From contig NZ_JAFBCN010000001.1 in assembly GCF_016907755.1 (NCBI RefSeq), positions 4,340,001 through 4,404,000 on the forward strand: a stretch of DNA of 64,000 nucleotides. Reading direction: 5' to 3'. This document shows, in pieces, positions 25,308 to 33,002 of this stretch (the stretch's first letter is position 1; the number at the start of each line of letters is the position of its first letter). The notes under the pieces were generated by a model, which saw nothing but the letters and a program-made list of their open reading frames with translations, was not told the origin of the DNA and ran no database searches. The translations under genes were made by a program, and so were the position numbers. The stretch is from Cellulosimicrobium cellulans (lineage in GTDB: Bacteria; Actinomycetota; Actinomycetes; Actinomycetales; Cellulomonadaceae).

Positions 25308-26726
25308 TCAGACCCGGACGCCGAGGCCCTGGAGCTCGAGCACCAGGCCCTTGATCGCGGCGGCCGGGACCTGGCCCGACCCGCTCTCCACGATCCCCGC
25401 GACCGACGCCGGCACCTCGGCGTCGGAGCACAGCACGAGCGGGGTGTCGGCCGCGGAGTCGGGCAGCCGGCCGTGCGAGCCCTTCACGTACGACGCGTCG
25501 AGGGGGACGGTGCTCATGGCGTAGCGCAGGCCCACCTTCTTCTTCACGAGGTTGAGGCCGGCCTTCGCCTTCGCCAGCTTGTCCGCCGGGTCGAAGAACA
25601 GCTCGGCGGGGTCGTAGCCGGGCTTGCGGTGGATGTCGACGCCGCGCGCGTACTCCGGCGCGCGCGCGTCGTCGAGCCAGAAGTAGTACGTGAACCAGGC
25701 CCCCGGCTCCGCGACGACGACGAGGTCGCCGGAGCGCTCGTGGTCGAGCCCGTACCGGGCCTGCGCCTCGCGGTCGAGCACCTCGTCGACGCCCGGGACG
25801 CCGCGCAGCAGGTCGGCGACGCGCCGCTGCAGCGCGAGGTCGTGCTGGTCGCCCAGGTAGACGTGCGCGACCTGGTGGTCCGCGACGGCGAACGCGCGCG
25901 ACGCCCACGGGTCGAGCTGCTCCTTGCCGTCCTGCACGTAGACCTCGAGCAGGCCCTCGCGGCGCAGGATGCGGTTGAGGTGCACGGGCGTGTCGGCGTC
26001 CGCGATGCCGTACTCCGAGACCACGAGGACGGTCACGCCCTGGTTCGCGGCGTCGTCGAGCAGCGGGGCGAGGGTCGCGTCGAGCTCGGCCGCGGCGGCG
26101 TCGGCCTGCGGGGACGTCGGCCCGAACCGCTGGAGGTCGTAGTCGAGGTGCGGGACGTACGCCATCGTGAGGTCCGGGGCGTGCGTGCGCAGCACGTGCC
26201 GCGTCGCGTCGACGATCCACCGCGAGGACGAGATGTCCGCCGTCGGGCCCCAGTAGGTGAACAGCGGGAACTCGCCGAACCGGCCGACGAGGTCGTCGTG
26301 CAGCGCCGCCGGGCGCACGTACGCGTCCGGGGACTTGCGCCCGTCGGCGTGGTAGATCGGCCGCGGCGTGACGGTGACGTCCGTCGTCATGCCCATCGCG
26401 TACCACCAGCACACGTTCGCCGACGAGTACTCGCGGCGGGCGCGGCGCGCGGCCTCCCACAGCTTCTCGCCCTCGACGAGGCGCGCGTGCTGACGCCACA
26501 GGTACACGTCGCCGAGCTCGCGGAAGTACCAGCCGTTCCCGACGATCCCGTGCTGCGACGGGCTGAGCCCCGTCGTCATCGTGGCCTGCACGCTGCAGGT
26601 CACCGCGGGCAGGACCGTCGCGAGCTCGGACTGCCAGCCGCTCTCGGCGAGCTGGCGCAGGCGCGGCATGTGCGCGAGCGCGGTCGAGGTGAGCCCGACG
26701 ACGTCGAGCAGCAGCACGGGCTTCAT
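25308..26726 (-). CDS. eboF: Type I phosphodiesterase/alkaline phosphatase-like protein of ebo cluster
   Basis: The protein is 472 aa, with ATG at 26726 overlapping the eboE stop (ATGA). It fits the nucleotide pyrophosphatase/phosphodiesterase branch of the alkaline phosphatase superfamily: VLLLDVVGLTSTALAHMPRL at the N-terminus, the nucleophile region LPAVTCSVQATMTTGLSPSQ followed by HGIVGNGWYFRE, and the metal ligands in YVPHLDYDLQRFGP, VVSEYGIAD and GVDIHRKPGYDP. ebo clusters in cyanobacteria end with such a phosphatase-like gene, usually named eboF; I assign the symbol by position and fold. It is the last gene of the operon and probably acts on a phosphorylated or nucleotide-linked metabolite. 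Confidence 0.82.
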   Translation of the reverse strand: MKPVLLLDVVGLTSTALAHMPRLRQLAESGWQSELATVLPAVTCSVQATMTTGLSPSQHGIVGNGWYFRELGDVYLWRQHARLVEGEKLWEAARRARREYSSANVCWWYAMGMTTDVTVTPRPIYHADGRKSPDAYVRPAALHDDLVGRFGEFPLFTYWGPTADISSSRWIVDATRHVLRTHAPDLTMAYVPHLDYDLQRFGPTSPQADAAAAELDATLAPLLDDAANQGVTVLVVSEYGIADADTPVHLNRILRREGLLEVYVQDGKEQLDPWASRAFAVADHQVAHVYLGDQHDLALQRRVADLLRGVPGVDEVLDREAQARYGLDHERSGDLVVVAEPGAWFTYYFWLDDARAPEYARGVDIHRKPGYDPAELFFDPADKLAKAKAGLNLVKKKVGLRYAMSTVPLDASYVKGSHGRLPDSAADTPLVLCSDAEVPASVAGIVESGSGQVPAAAIKGLVLELQGLGVRV

Positions 26727-28006
26727 GCGGTCCTCCTGATGATGTGGTTGCTCGCGGTCGAGCCCGGGGTCGCTGTCGTCATCGGCGTCTTTCCGGGAGC
26801 AACCTCGTGCTCGGCGGTGAGGTGGGTGGTGGCCCAGCGGAGCTCGGCCGCGATGCCGGCGACGAGCGAGGCCGTGGCCGCTCCCTCCGGGAGCACCGAC
26901 CACGTGTACGTCTCGACGTCGAGGTGGGCCTCGTCGCCGTGCGGGGCCGCCCGCACCGCTTCGACGGCGTCGCGCAGGACGTCGGTCGTCGCGGCGAGCG
27001 GGGCGGCGGGCTCGTGGTGCAGCGGCACGTGGAAGTGCACGCGCCACGGCCCCTCCCCCGGCAGCGCGTGCCCGACGGCGTCCCCCGGCCCGGGCGCAGG
27101 CCCGTCGTCCAGGGCGTCGGGCAGGTCGTCGGCGGCGAGGACGTCGCCCGCCGCCGTGAGCTCGCGCACCTGGTGGATGTAGCGCTTCTCGGCGAACGCG
27201 CCGACGGCGGCGCGCGCGGCCGGGTCGGACGGGTCGTCGACGTGGAGCGCGGCCGACGCCTGCACTTTGACGACGCGCAGCCCGGCGTCCGTGATGCGGC
27301 GCACCGTGGCCGCCGTCCCCGCGCGGCGGTCCGCGAAGGACACCGCGAGGTGGCACGTGTCGAGGCACACCCCCACGTGCTCGGGGTCGATGCGGCCCTC
27401 CTCGGGGACCCCGGACCCGGTGCGCGCCGCGAGCCAGGCCACGACGTCGTCCACCGTGTCGAGCACGCAGCCGGGCTCCGGCTCGACCGCGACGCGCACG
27501 ACCTTCCCCGTCCGCTCGCGCAGGTCGCGCAACCCCGCGCCCAGGGCGACGAACGCGCGGGTGGCGGCCTCGTCGTCGGCGTCCGACCACGGCTCGCGCC
27601 ACGCGAGCGGGAGGGTCGAGATCGATCCGGCAAGTGTGTCGGAGTCGTCGGGCAGGAGGTCGGCCAGCACCTCGGCGCACTCGAGCGTGTACGCGAGCCG
27701 CTCGGGCTGCGCCCACGTCGGCGTGTACACGTCGAGCTTGACGACGTCCGCGTGGAACCCGCCGTACGGGAACGCGTTGAGCGTGTGGACCTGCAGGCCC
27801 TGCTCGTCGAGGACCGCGCGCAGCCACGCGCGGTCCGCCGGCGACACGGCGAGCCGGTGCGCGAGCGTCGCGGGCATCCAGAGCCCGACCCCGAGAACGT
27901 CGAGCCCCGCGGCCGCGCGGACGGGGCCCGCGTAGGTCACGAGCTGCTCGACGACCCCGTCGAGGTCCTCGGCGGGGTGGACGTTGGTGCAGTACGACAA
28001 CAGCAT
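26723..28006 (-). CDS. eboE: EboE-type metabolite traffic protein (TIM barrel)
   Basis: The protein is 427 aa, with ATG at 28006 behind GGAAGGGCACCACC. Family pattern: YCTNVHPAEDLDGVVEQL near the N-terminus, then LWMPATLAHRL, LNAFPYGGFHADVVKLDVY and TPTWAQPERLAYT, then AVEPEPGCVLDTVDDVV and HVGVCLDTCHLAVSF. This is a xylose-isomerase-like TIM barrel in which Glu, Asp and His could bind metal. The family is named for its place in ebo clusters, which are needed for movement of metabolite precursors across the membrane in cyanobacteria. Substrate here is unknown. It overlaps eboF by 4 nt. Confidence 0.88.
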   Translation of the reverse strand: MLLSYCTNVHPAEDLDGVVEQLVTYAGPVRAAAGLDVLGVGLWMPATLAHRLAVSPADRAWLRAVLDEQGLQVHTLNAFPYGGFHADVVKLDVYTPTWAQPERLAYTLECAEVLADLLPDDSDTLAGSISTLPLAWREPWSDADDEAATRAFVALGAGLRDLRERTGKVVRVAVEPEPGCVLDTVDDVVAWLAARTGSGVPEEGRIDPEHVGVCLDTCHLAVSFADRRAGTAATVRRITDAGLRVVKVQASAALHVDDPSDPAARAAVGAFAEKRYIHQVRELTAAGDVLAADDLPDALDDGPAPGPGDAVGHALPGEGPWRVHFHVPLHHEPAAPLAATTDVLRDAVEAVRAAPHGDEAHLDVETYTWSVLPEGAATASLVAGIAAELRWATTHLTAEHEVAPGKTPMTTATPGSTASNHIIRRTA

Positions 28007-28031
28007 GGTGGTGCCCTTCCGAGACGGCCCG

Positions 28032-28910
28032 CTACGCCCGCGCGCCGCGCAGCACGGACGAGCCCTCGAACTCGACGCCGGGCGTCGGGAGCTCACCGGC
28101 CGTGAAACCCGGCACCGGGTCGAGCACGAGGTTGCCGGACTGGCCGTAGAACTCGACCGGGTTGCGCCACAGCACCTTGTCCACGTCGTCCTCGGTGAAC
28201 CCGGCGGCGAGCATCGCGCGCCCCGTCTTGAGGGTCTTGAGCGGGTCGGACCGGCCCCAGTCCGCCGCGGAGTTCACGATCATGCGCTCGGTGCCGTGCT
28301 CCTGGAGGATCGCGACCATGCGGTCCTCGTCCATCTTGGTGTCCGGGTAGATCGAGAACCCGGCCCACGCCCCCGCGTCGAGCACGAGCGCGACGTTGGT
28401 CTCGTTGAGGTGGTCGACGAGCACGTGCTCGGACGGCACCCCGGACTCGCGCACGACGTCGAGCGTGCGGCGCGTGCCCGCGAGCTTGTCGCGGTGCGGC
28501 GTGTGCACGAGGACCGGAAGCTCGACGTCGCGCGCCATCTGGAGCTGGCGGGAGAACACCTCGTCCTCCTCGGGCGTCATCGAGTCGTACCCGACCTCGC
28601 CGACCGCCACGACGCCGTCCTTGAGCAGGTAGCGCGGGATCTCGTCGAGCACCTCGCGGCAGCGCGCGTCGTTCGCCTCCTTGGGGTTGAGGGCGATCGT
28701 CGCGTGGTGGCGGATGCCGAACTGCGCGGCCCGGAACCGCTCCCAGCCCAGGAGCGCGTCGAAGTAGTCGAGGAACGACCCCACGTTCGTGCGCGGCTGC
28801 CCGAGCCAGAACGCCGGCTCCACGAGCGCGCGCACGCCCGCCGCGTACAGGGCCTCGTAGTCGTCCGTCGTGCGGCTGGTCATGTGGATGTGGGGGTCGA
28901 AGATGCGCAT
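28032..28910 (-). CDS. eboB: TatD-like metal-dependent hydrolase, EboB
   Basis: The protein is 292 aa. ATG 28910 overlaps the eboA stop by 1 nt. Amidohydrolase/TatD motifs are present: FDPHIHMTSRTTDDYEAL (HxH), VGEVGYDSMTPEE, LPVLVHTPHRDKLAGT and HVLVDHLNETNVALVLD. The late acidic ligand is probably in IVNSAADWGRSDPLKTL. These give the metal site of a small-molecule or phosphoester hydrolase. The ebo-cluster TatD-like proteins form their own branch (EboB). 25 nt separate it from eboE, the largest gap in the operon. Confidence 0.87.
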   Translation of the reverse strand: MRIFDPHIHMTSRTTDDYEALYAAGVRALVEPAFWLGQPRTNVGSFLDYFDALLGWERFRAAQFGIRHHATIALNPKEANDARCREVLDEIPRYLLKDGVVAVGEVGYDSMTPEEDEVFSRQLQMARDVELPVLVHTPHRDKLAGTRRTLDVVRESGVPSEHVLVDHLNETNVALVLDAGAWAGFSIYPDTKMDEDRMVAILQEHGTERMIVNSAADWGRSDPLKTLKTGRAMLAAGFTEDDVDKVLWRNPVEFYGQSGNLVLDPVPGFTAGELPTPGVEFEGSSVLRGARA

Positions 28911-29611
28911 CAGGCGGTCCTCCCGGTGGTGACGTCAGGGGCGAGGCGGGCGACGTCGTCGGGCACGACGCGTCCCGCGGCGTGGCGCTCGGCGGCGAAG
29001 TCGCGCGCCATGCGGGCGAGCTCGTCGTCCGCGCGGTCGTCGAGACCGGCGACGGCGTCGAGGCTCACGCCCATGAACACGAGCTTGAGGACGGCGTGGC
29101 GCCACGCGTGCTGGTCGAGGTGCGCGGCCGCGAACGGCCCGACCGCCGCGGCGACGAGGCTCTGGTCGTTGGTGCGCAGCGCGTCGGCGGCGAGGTCGCG
29201 ACCGACGGCGACGACCGACGGCGCCGCGTCGTCCGCGAGCGCCCCGCGCGCGGTGAGCGCGTCGAGCCCGCGCAGCACCCCGCGCCGCTCGGCGGTGTCG
29301 CCGTGCTGGTAGAGGTCGGCGAGGCGAGCCGCGAGGGAGGCGTCGCCGTCGGCTCCGCGCCCGAGCGCCTCGGCGAGCGCGACGACGATCGCGGCGCGCG
29401 CCTCGTCGTCGACCGTCCCGTGGACGATGCCGGCGGGGTCGGCGTCCGGGCGCACCGGCGCGCGGCCGACCTTGCGGCCCGCGAGCGCGAACGCGCGCGA
29501 CACGGCCGCGGGGTCCTGCGCGACGCCGGCGCGCGCCTCGGCGAGCCAGCGCTCGCCCTCGGTGGTCGCGCCGTCCGGGGCCGCGGGGGCGGCGGGGGCT
29601 GGCTCGGTCAT
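28910..29611 (-). CDS. eboA: EboA domain protein
   Basis: The protein is 233 aa. ATG at 29611 is chosen because it follows CCAGGAGGTGCC and overlaps the previous stop as ATGA. The EboA signature is in the second half: DALRTNDQSLVAAAVGPFAA, then AHLDQHAWRHAVLKLVFMGV and SLDAVAGLDDRAD. The rest is helical, resembling a HEAT-like array. There is no signal or membrane helix. EboA is the marker protein of ebo clusters; its biochemical role is not known. Confidence 0.9.
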   Translation of the reverse strand: MTEPAPAAPAAPDGATTEGERWLAEARAGVAQDPAAVSRAFALAGRKVGRAPVRPDADPAGIVHGTVDDEARAAIVVALAEALGRGADGDASLAARLADLYQHGDTAERRGVLRGLDALTARGALADDAAPSVVAVGRDLAADALRTNDQSLVAAAVGPFAAAHLDQHAWRHAVLKLVFMGVSLDAVAGLDDRADDELARMARDFAAERHAAGRVVPDDVARLAPDVTTGRTA

Positions 29612-30558
29612 GGCACCTCCTGGGGGTGTTCGGAGACGGGTCGTTCCTGGTCGGGCGCGGGCGCCGCGGAGCGTCGGTCCCACGCTTCCTTCAGCGCTGT
29701 CATGCTGCGGTGCGCGAGGCCGGGGGCGTCGTACGAGTGGCGGGGCAGCTCGACCGCGGCGACGCCGGTGTAGCCGACGTCGGCGAGGGTCGCGAGCACG
29801 AGCGGCAGGTCGATCTCGCCCTCGCCGAACGGTCTGTGCTCGTGGTGCGTGCGCGGCATGTCGTCGAGCTGCACGTTCGCGAGGTACGGCGCGGCGGCGC
29901 GCAGCGCGCCCACGACGCCGTCGGGCTCCACGACGAGGCAGTGGCCCACGTCGACGGTCACGCCGAGGTCGGCCAGGTCACCCGCGTCGCCGCCGAGCTC
30001 GTCGCGCAGCCGCAGCGCGTCGCCGACGGTCTCGACGAGCATCCCCGGCTCGGGCTCGAGCGACAGCCGCACGCCGTGGCCGCGGGCGTGCTCGACGAGC
30101 GCGGGCAGGCGGTCGCGCAGGAGCGCCCACCCGTCGGCCGGGGACGCGCCGTCGGGCAGGACGCCGGAGAAGAAGGACACGCACTCGGCGTCGAGGACGG
30201 CCGCGATCTCGACCGCCCGGCGCAGGAAGCGCAGCCGGGCCTCCGCCTCGGCGTCCACGAGCGTGGGCCGGTGCTTGCGGTACGGGTCGAGCAGGAACCG
30301 CGTGCCCGTCTCGACGACGACCCGCATCCCCGCCCCGCCGCGCAGCGCGGCGAGGCGCTCGCGCAGCGCGTCGACCTCCGCGCGCCACCCGTCCGCGAAC
30401 GGGTCCAGGTGCGGGAACCCGAGCGTGAGCGCGACGGCGCCGTACCCCTCGTGGTCGAGCACGTCGAGCGTGACGTCGAGCGGGTGGTCCGTGAAGCCGT
30501 TGGTGCCGTACCCGAGCGTGAACGGCATGCCCTGCCCGGGGTCGTCGTACCCGCTCAC
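29608..30558 (-). CDS. Sugar phosphate isomerase/epimerase-type TIM barrel in ebo operon
   Basis: The protein is 316 aa from GTG 30558, which overlaps the UbiA-like stop by 4 nt; an ATG ten codons on (30528) is possible. AP-endonuclease-2/xylose-isomerase barrel motifs: LGYGTNGFTDHPLDVTLDVL, VVVETGTRFLLDPYRKHRP, RLSLEPEPGMLVETVGDAL, LGVTVDVGHCLVVEPDG and NVQLDDMPRTHHEHRPFGEG. The Glu, Asp/His and His residues would form a metal site. It is a second barrel besides EboE and not a duplicate of it. It replaces no named cyanobacterial ebo gene, so this operon is a variant. The reaction is unknown. Confidence 0.87.
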   Translation of the reverse strand: MSGYDDPGQGMPFTLGYGTNGFTDHPLDVTLDVLDHEGYGAVALTLGFPHLDPFADGWRAEVDALRERLAALRGGAGMRVVVETGTRFLLDPYRKHRPTLVDAEAEARLRFLRRAVEIAAVLDAECVSFFSGVLPDGASPADGWALLRDRLPALVEHARGHGVRLSLEPEPGMLVETVGDALRLRDELGGDAGDLADLGVTVDVGHCLVVEPDGVVGALRAAAPYLANVQLDDMPRTHHEHRPFGEGEIDLPLVLATLADVGYTGVAAVELPRHSYDAPGLAHRSMTALKEAWDRRSAAPAPDQERPVSEHPQEVP

Positions 30559-31478
30559 GTCTCGCTCATCTCGGTGCGCCCGGGGCCGCGCCCGACCCGG
30601 CGCAGGAGCCGGCCGGCGAGCTCGACGCCCGCGAGCACGCCCACGGACGCGAGGCTGCCGCCCCGCGCCGCCCAGGCCGCCTGGAGCGGGAGCATCGCCC
30701 GGATCCCCGCCTTCGTCGCCGCGAACGCGTTGCCCGCGGACGGCGTGATCGCGGCGTCGACCTGGCGCGGGAGCGCGGTCGCGAGGTACGCGCCTGCTGC
30801 CACGGCCCCGGCGACCGCCGTCGCCACGCGTGTCGCACGGCCCGGTCCGGCCCCGCGACCGCGGCGCAGCGCCCCCACGCCGACGACCGCCCCGCCCACC
30901 GCGGTGGCCGCCGCCACGCCGGCGGCGAGGGACGACGTCGTGCCGTGCACCTCGCCGCGCGACACGAACGTCACGCCCGCGGTGTGCACCGCCATCCCCG
31001 CCGCGGCGGGCAGCGCGGCACGCAGGTGCCCGACGCCCGCACCCAGCAGGACGTCGAGACCCCGGCACGCGGCCATGACGACGGGACCTGCCGCGTGCTC
31101 CTTGGCGACGGTGTCGTACGTCCAGACGCTCGCGGCGAGCGGGACGGCGACCGCGAGCGCCCGCGGTCCCCCGCCCGCGGCGGCGAGGCCGACGCCCGCG
31201 GCCGTGAGACCCACCGCGACCTGGAGCGCACGCGCCTCGGAGACGCGTCCGGACGGGATCGGGCGCTCGGGGCGCTCGACCGCGTCGAGGTGGCGGTCCG
31301 CGTAGTCGTTGAGCGCCATGCCGCCGGCGTACAGGCACGCGGACGCGAGCGGGAGCAGCGCGCGGCGCGGCGTGAGCGCGTGCCCGGCGGCGGCCGCGCC
31401 CGCGAGGGTGTCACCGACCACCGAGAGGACCGCGGGGGCGCGGACGAGGTCCAGGTGGTCGTGGAGGGAGCCGGTCAC
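30555..31478 (-). CDS. eboC: UbiA-like prenyltransferase, EboC
   Basis: The protein is 307 aa. GTG 31478 overlaps the upstream stop by 4 nt. It has about eight membrane helices. The first UbiA motif is visible as GGMALNDYADRHLDAVERPERPIPSGRVS (DxxxD-type, binds prenyl diphosphate through Mg). The second region, YDTVAKEHAAGPVVMAACRGLD, is less acidic than in typical UbiA. The family name EboC fits position and sequence. It probably prenylates or carries a lipid-linked metabolite at the membrane. Confidence 0.88.
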   Translation of the reverse strand: MTGSLHDHLDLVRAPAVLSVVGDTLAGAAAAGHALTPRRALLPLASACLYAGGMALNDYADRHLDAVERPERPIPSGRVSEARALQVAVGLTAAGVGLAAAGGGPRALAVAVPLAASVWTYDTVAKEHAAGPVVMAACRGLDVLLGAGVGHLRAALPAAAGMAVHTAGVTFVSRGEVHGTTSSLAAGVAAATAVGGAVVGVGALRRGRGAGPGRATRVATAVAGAVAAGAYLATALPRQVDAAITPSAGNAFAATKAGIRAMLPLQAAWAARGGSLASVGVLAGVELAGRLLRRVGRGPGRTEMSET

Positions 31479-32713
31479 GGCCGGTCGGCCGGTGCGGCAC
31501 CGACGCGGGCCGCCGCCTCGCGGACCCAGTCCGCGAGGGCGACGGTCTGCGCCGCGAAGTCGTGCACGTCGCTCCCCCACGGGTCCTTGAAGAAGAACCC
31601 GAGCTCGGCGACCGGTCCCCCGTACCCCGCGGCGTCGGCGAGCGCGAGCAGGCGCGCGAGGTCGAGCACGAGCGGCGCGGCGAGCATCGAGTCGTAGGCC
31701 GACCACGTGGTCTGCAGCGTGAGGCGCGAGCCGAGGAAGCCCTCGACGTGCACGTGGTCCCACGCGACCTTGATGTCGCCGAGGTCCGGCACGTTGTCGA
31801 TGTGCAGCGGGGTCACCTGGCTGCCCGTGAGGTCCTGCAGGCCGCGGGACTTGGACGCGAGCTTGCTCTGCACGGCCTCCGGGTCGGCCAGGGTCGCGCC
31901 GTCGCCGCCACCGAGCAGGTTGGCCCCGGCCCAGGACAGGACGCGCAGGCCGCGCGCCGCGAAGGCGGGCGCGAGGATCGTGCGCAGCCACGTCTGGCCG
32001 GTCTTGCCGTCCTGGCCCGCGACGGGGACGCCGCGCTCGGCGGCGAGCTCGAGGAGCACCGGCAGGTGCATGCTCGCCGACGGCGTGAACTCCGCGAAGG
32101 GCGCGCCCGCGAGCAGGGCGGCGTACGCGGTCACGGAGCTCGGCGGGAGCACGGCGCGCTCCGGGTCCGCGAGCGCGGCGAGCAGGAGCTCCCGGTCGGA
32201 GAGCTCCGGGCCGGGCTCGGGCAGCGGCTCCGTCGACACGAGGTCGACGACGACGACGCGCGCGAGGCCGTGGCGCTCGCGGAAGTCGACGATGTCCGCG
32301 GCGAGGCGCTCCGCGGCGGCCTGCTGCGACTCGCGCGGCGCCCCCTCGGCGGGGTGGGTGGAGTAGCCGGGCCGGACCTCGGCGTCGGCCCGCTCCAGCG
32401 CGGCGTGCGCGGCGGTGAGCAGGCGCGGCGCGATCATGCCCGCCTCGACGAGCAGCTCGGCGCGCTTGACCATCGAGACGTCGGAGATGTCGTGGCCGCC
32501 GACGACGAGGTCGCCGAACGACGGGAGCGGTGCCGAGGCGAAGGGCTCGGAGACCGTGACGCACCCCGTGGGCGCGGCACGCCCGTCCGCGATGGCGGCG
32601 AGGCCGAGGGCTGCGGTGGTCGCCACGGAGCCGCGGGCGCCGACGAGCCAGAGCCCCGTGCGCGCGTCCGGAGCCGGGCGGTCTGACGAGCCGTCAGAAG
32701 CGAAGTGGTGCAT
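31475..32713 (-). CDS. Myo-inositol-1-phosphate synthase-like protein, first gene of ebo operon
   Basis: The protein is 412 aa, ATG at 32713. The NAD-binding start is LWLVGARGSVATTAALGLAA. VAGQDGKTGQTWLRTILAPA and KVAWDHVHVEGFLGSRLTLQ followed by TTWSAYDSMLAAPLVLDLAR are the conserved inositol-3-phosphate synthase core regions. HIDNVPDLGD is in the middle. It is not necessarily the cell's housekeeping Ino1: it is first in an ebo operon, where cyanobacterial versions have a dehydroquinate-synthase-like EboD. I infer that it supplies a cyclitol phosphate as the substrate processed by the cluster. The promoter is at 32852-32880. Confidence 0.88.
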   Translation of the reverse strand: MHHFASDGSSDRPAPDARTGLWLVGARGSVATTAALGLAAIADGRAAPTGCVTVSEPFASAPLPSFGDLVVGGHDISDVSMVKRAELLVEAGMIAPRLLTAAHAALERADAEVRPGYSTHPAEGAPRESQQAAAERLAADIVDFRERHGLARVVVVDLVSTEPLPEPGPELSDRELLLAALADPERAVLPPSSVTAYAALLAGAPFAEFTPSASMHLPVLLELAAERGVPVAGQDGKTGQTWLRTILAPAFAARGLRVLSWAGANLLGGGDGATLADPEAVQSKLASKSRGLQDLTGSQVTPLHIDNVPDLGDIKVAWDHVHVEGFLGSRLTLQTTWSAYDSMLAAPLVLDLARLLALADAAGYGGPVAELGFFFKDPWGSDVHDFAAQTVALADWVREAAARVGAAPADRP

Positions 32714-32851
32714 CGTTGCTCCCGTTCCCGTCGGCGGGCGCCGGAGCGCCGCCGAGCACGACGACGATGGCCTCCCTGCCATCGTCGGACCGCACGCCCG
32801 GACGAGGGCGTGTGAACGCTCTCCGACCCGGTGGGCGCCCGGTCTGCTGCG

Positions 32852-32887
32852 ACCCTAGTCACACTTTTGTCGATGGTCAATCAAAAG
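32852..32887 (-). promoter_or_regulatory. Promoter of ebo operon with inverted repeat
   Basis: On the minus strand TTGACC (32875-32880), 17 bp and TAGGGT (32852-32857) match a housekeeping promoter. CTTTTG (32864-32869) and CAAAAG (32882-32887) form an inverted repeat across the -35 box. The octamer CAAAAGCG at 32882-32889 recurs at 32925-32932, 43 bp upstream, beside TTGCA-CGA-TGCAA (32915-32927). These are candidate operators. The 5' UTR would be about 130 nt. Confidence 0.7.
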
Positions 32888-32935
32888 CGTGCCCACTTTC
32901 GCGAGGCCGGACGCTTGCACGATGCAAAAGCGCAC

Positions 32936-32994
32936 GCCGAACACGACCTGGCGGTCGTCGTGGGGACGATGACGACCGCCAGGTCGTGCTCGGC
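32936..32994 (-). terminator. Hairpin terminator, 24-bp stem
   Basis: The arms at 32936-32959 and 32971-32994 pair over 24 bp with a single A-C mismatch and an 11-nt loop. It begins 8 nt after the stop of the sigma/partner operon (33003) as read leftward. Its outer stem, CCGARCACGAC, is shared with 8908-8964. Confidence 0.8.
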
Positions 32995-33002
32995 GAGAAG
33001 GG

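Noticed and set aside
26798-26820. Third copy of the CCGAGCACGAC hairpin
   Set aside because: Only half a site, without a paired inner stem, inside the eboE coding region; chance match.
31475-32713. Housekeeping ino1
   Set aside because: The sequence fits the fold, but its place as first gene of the ebo operon makes a cluster-specific role more likely; symbol withheld.
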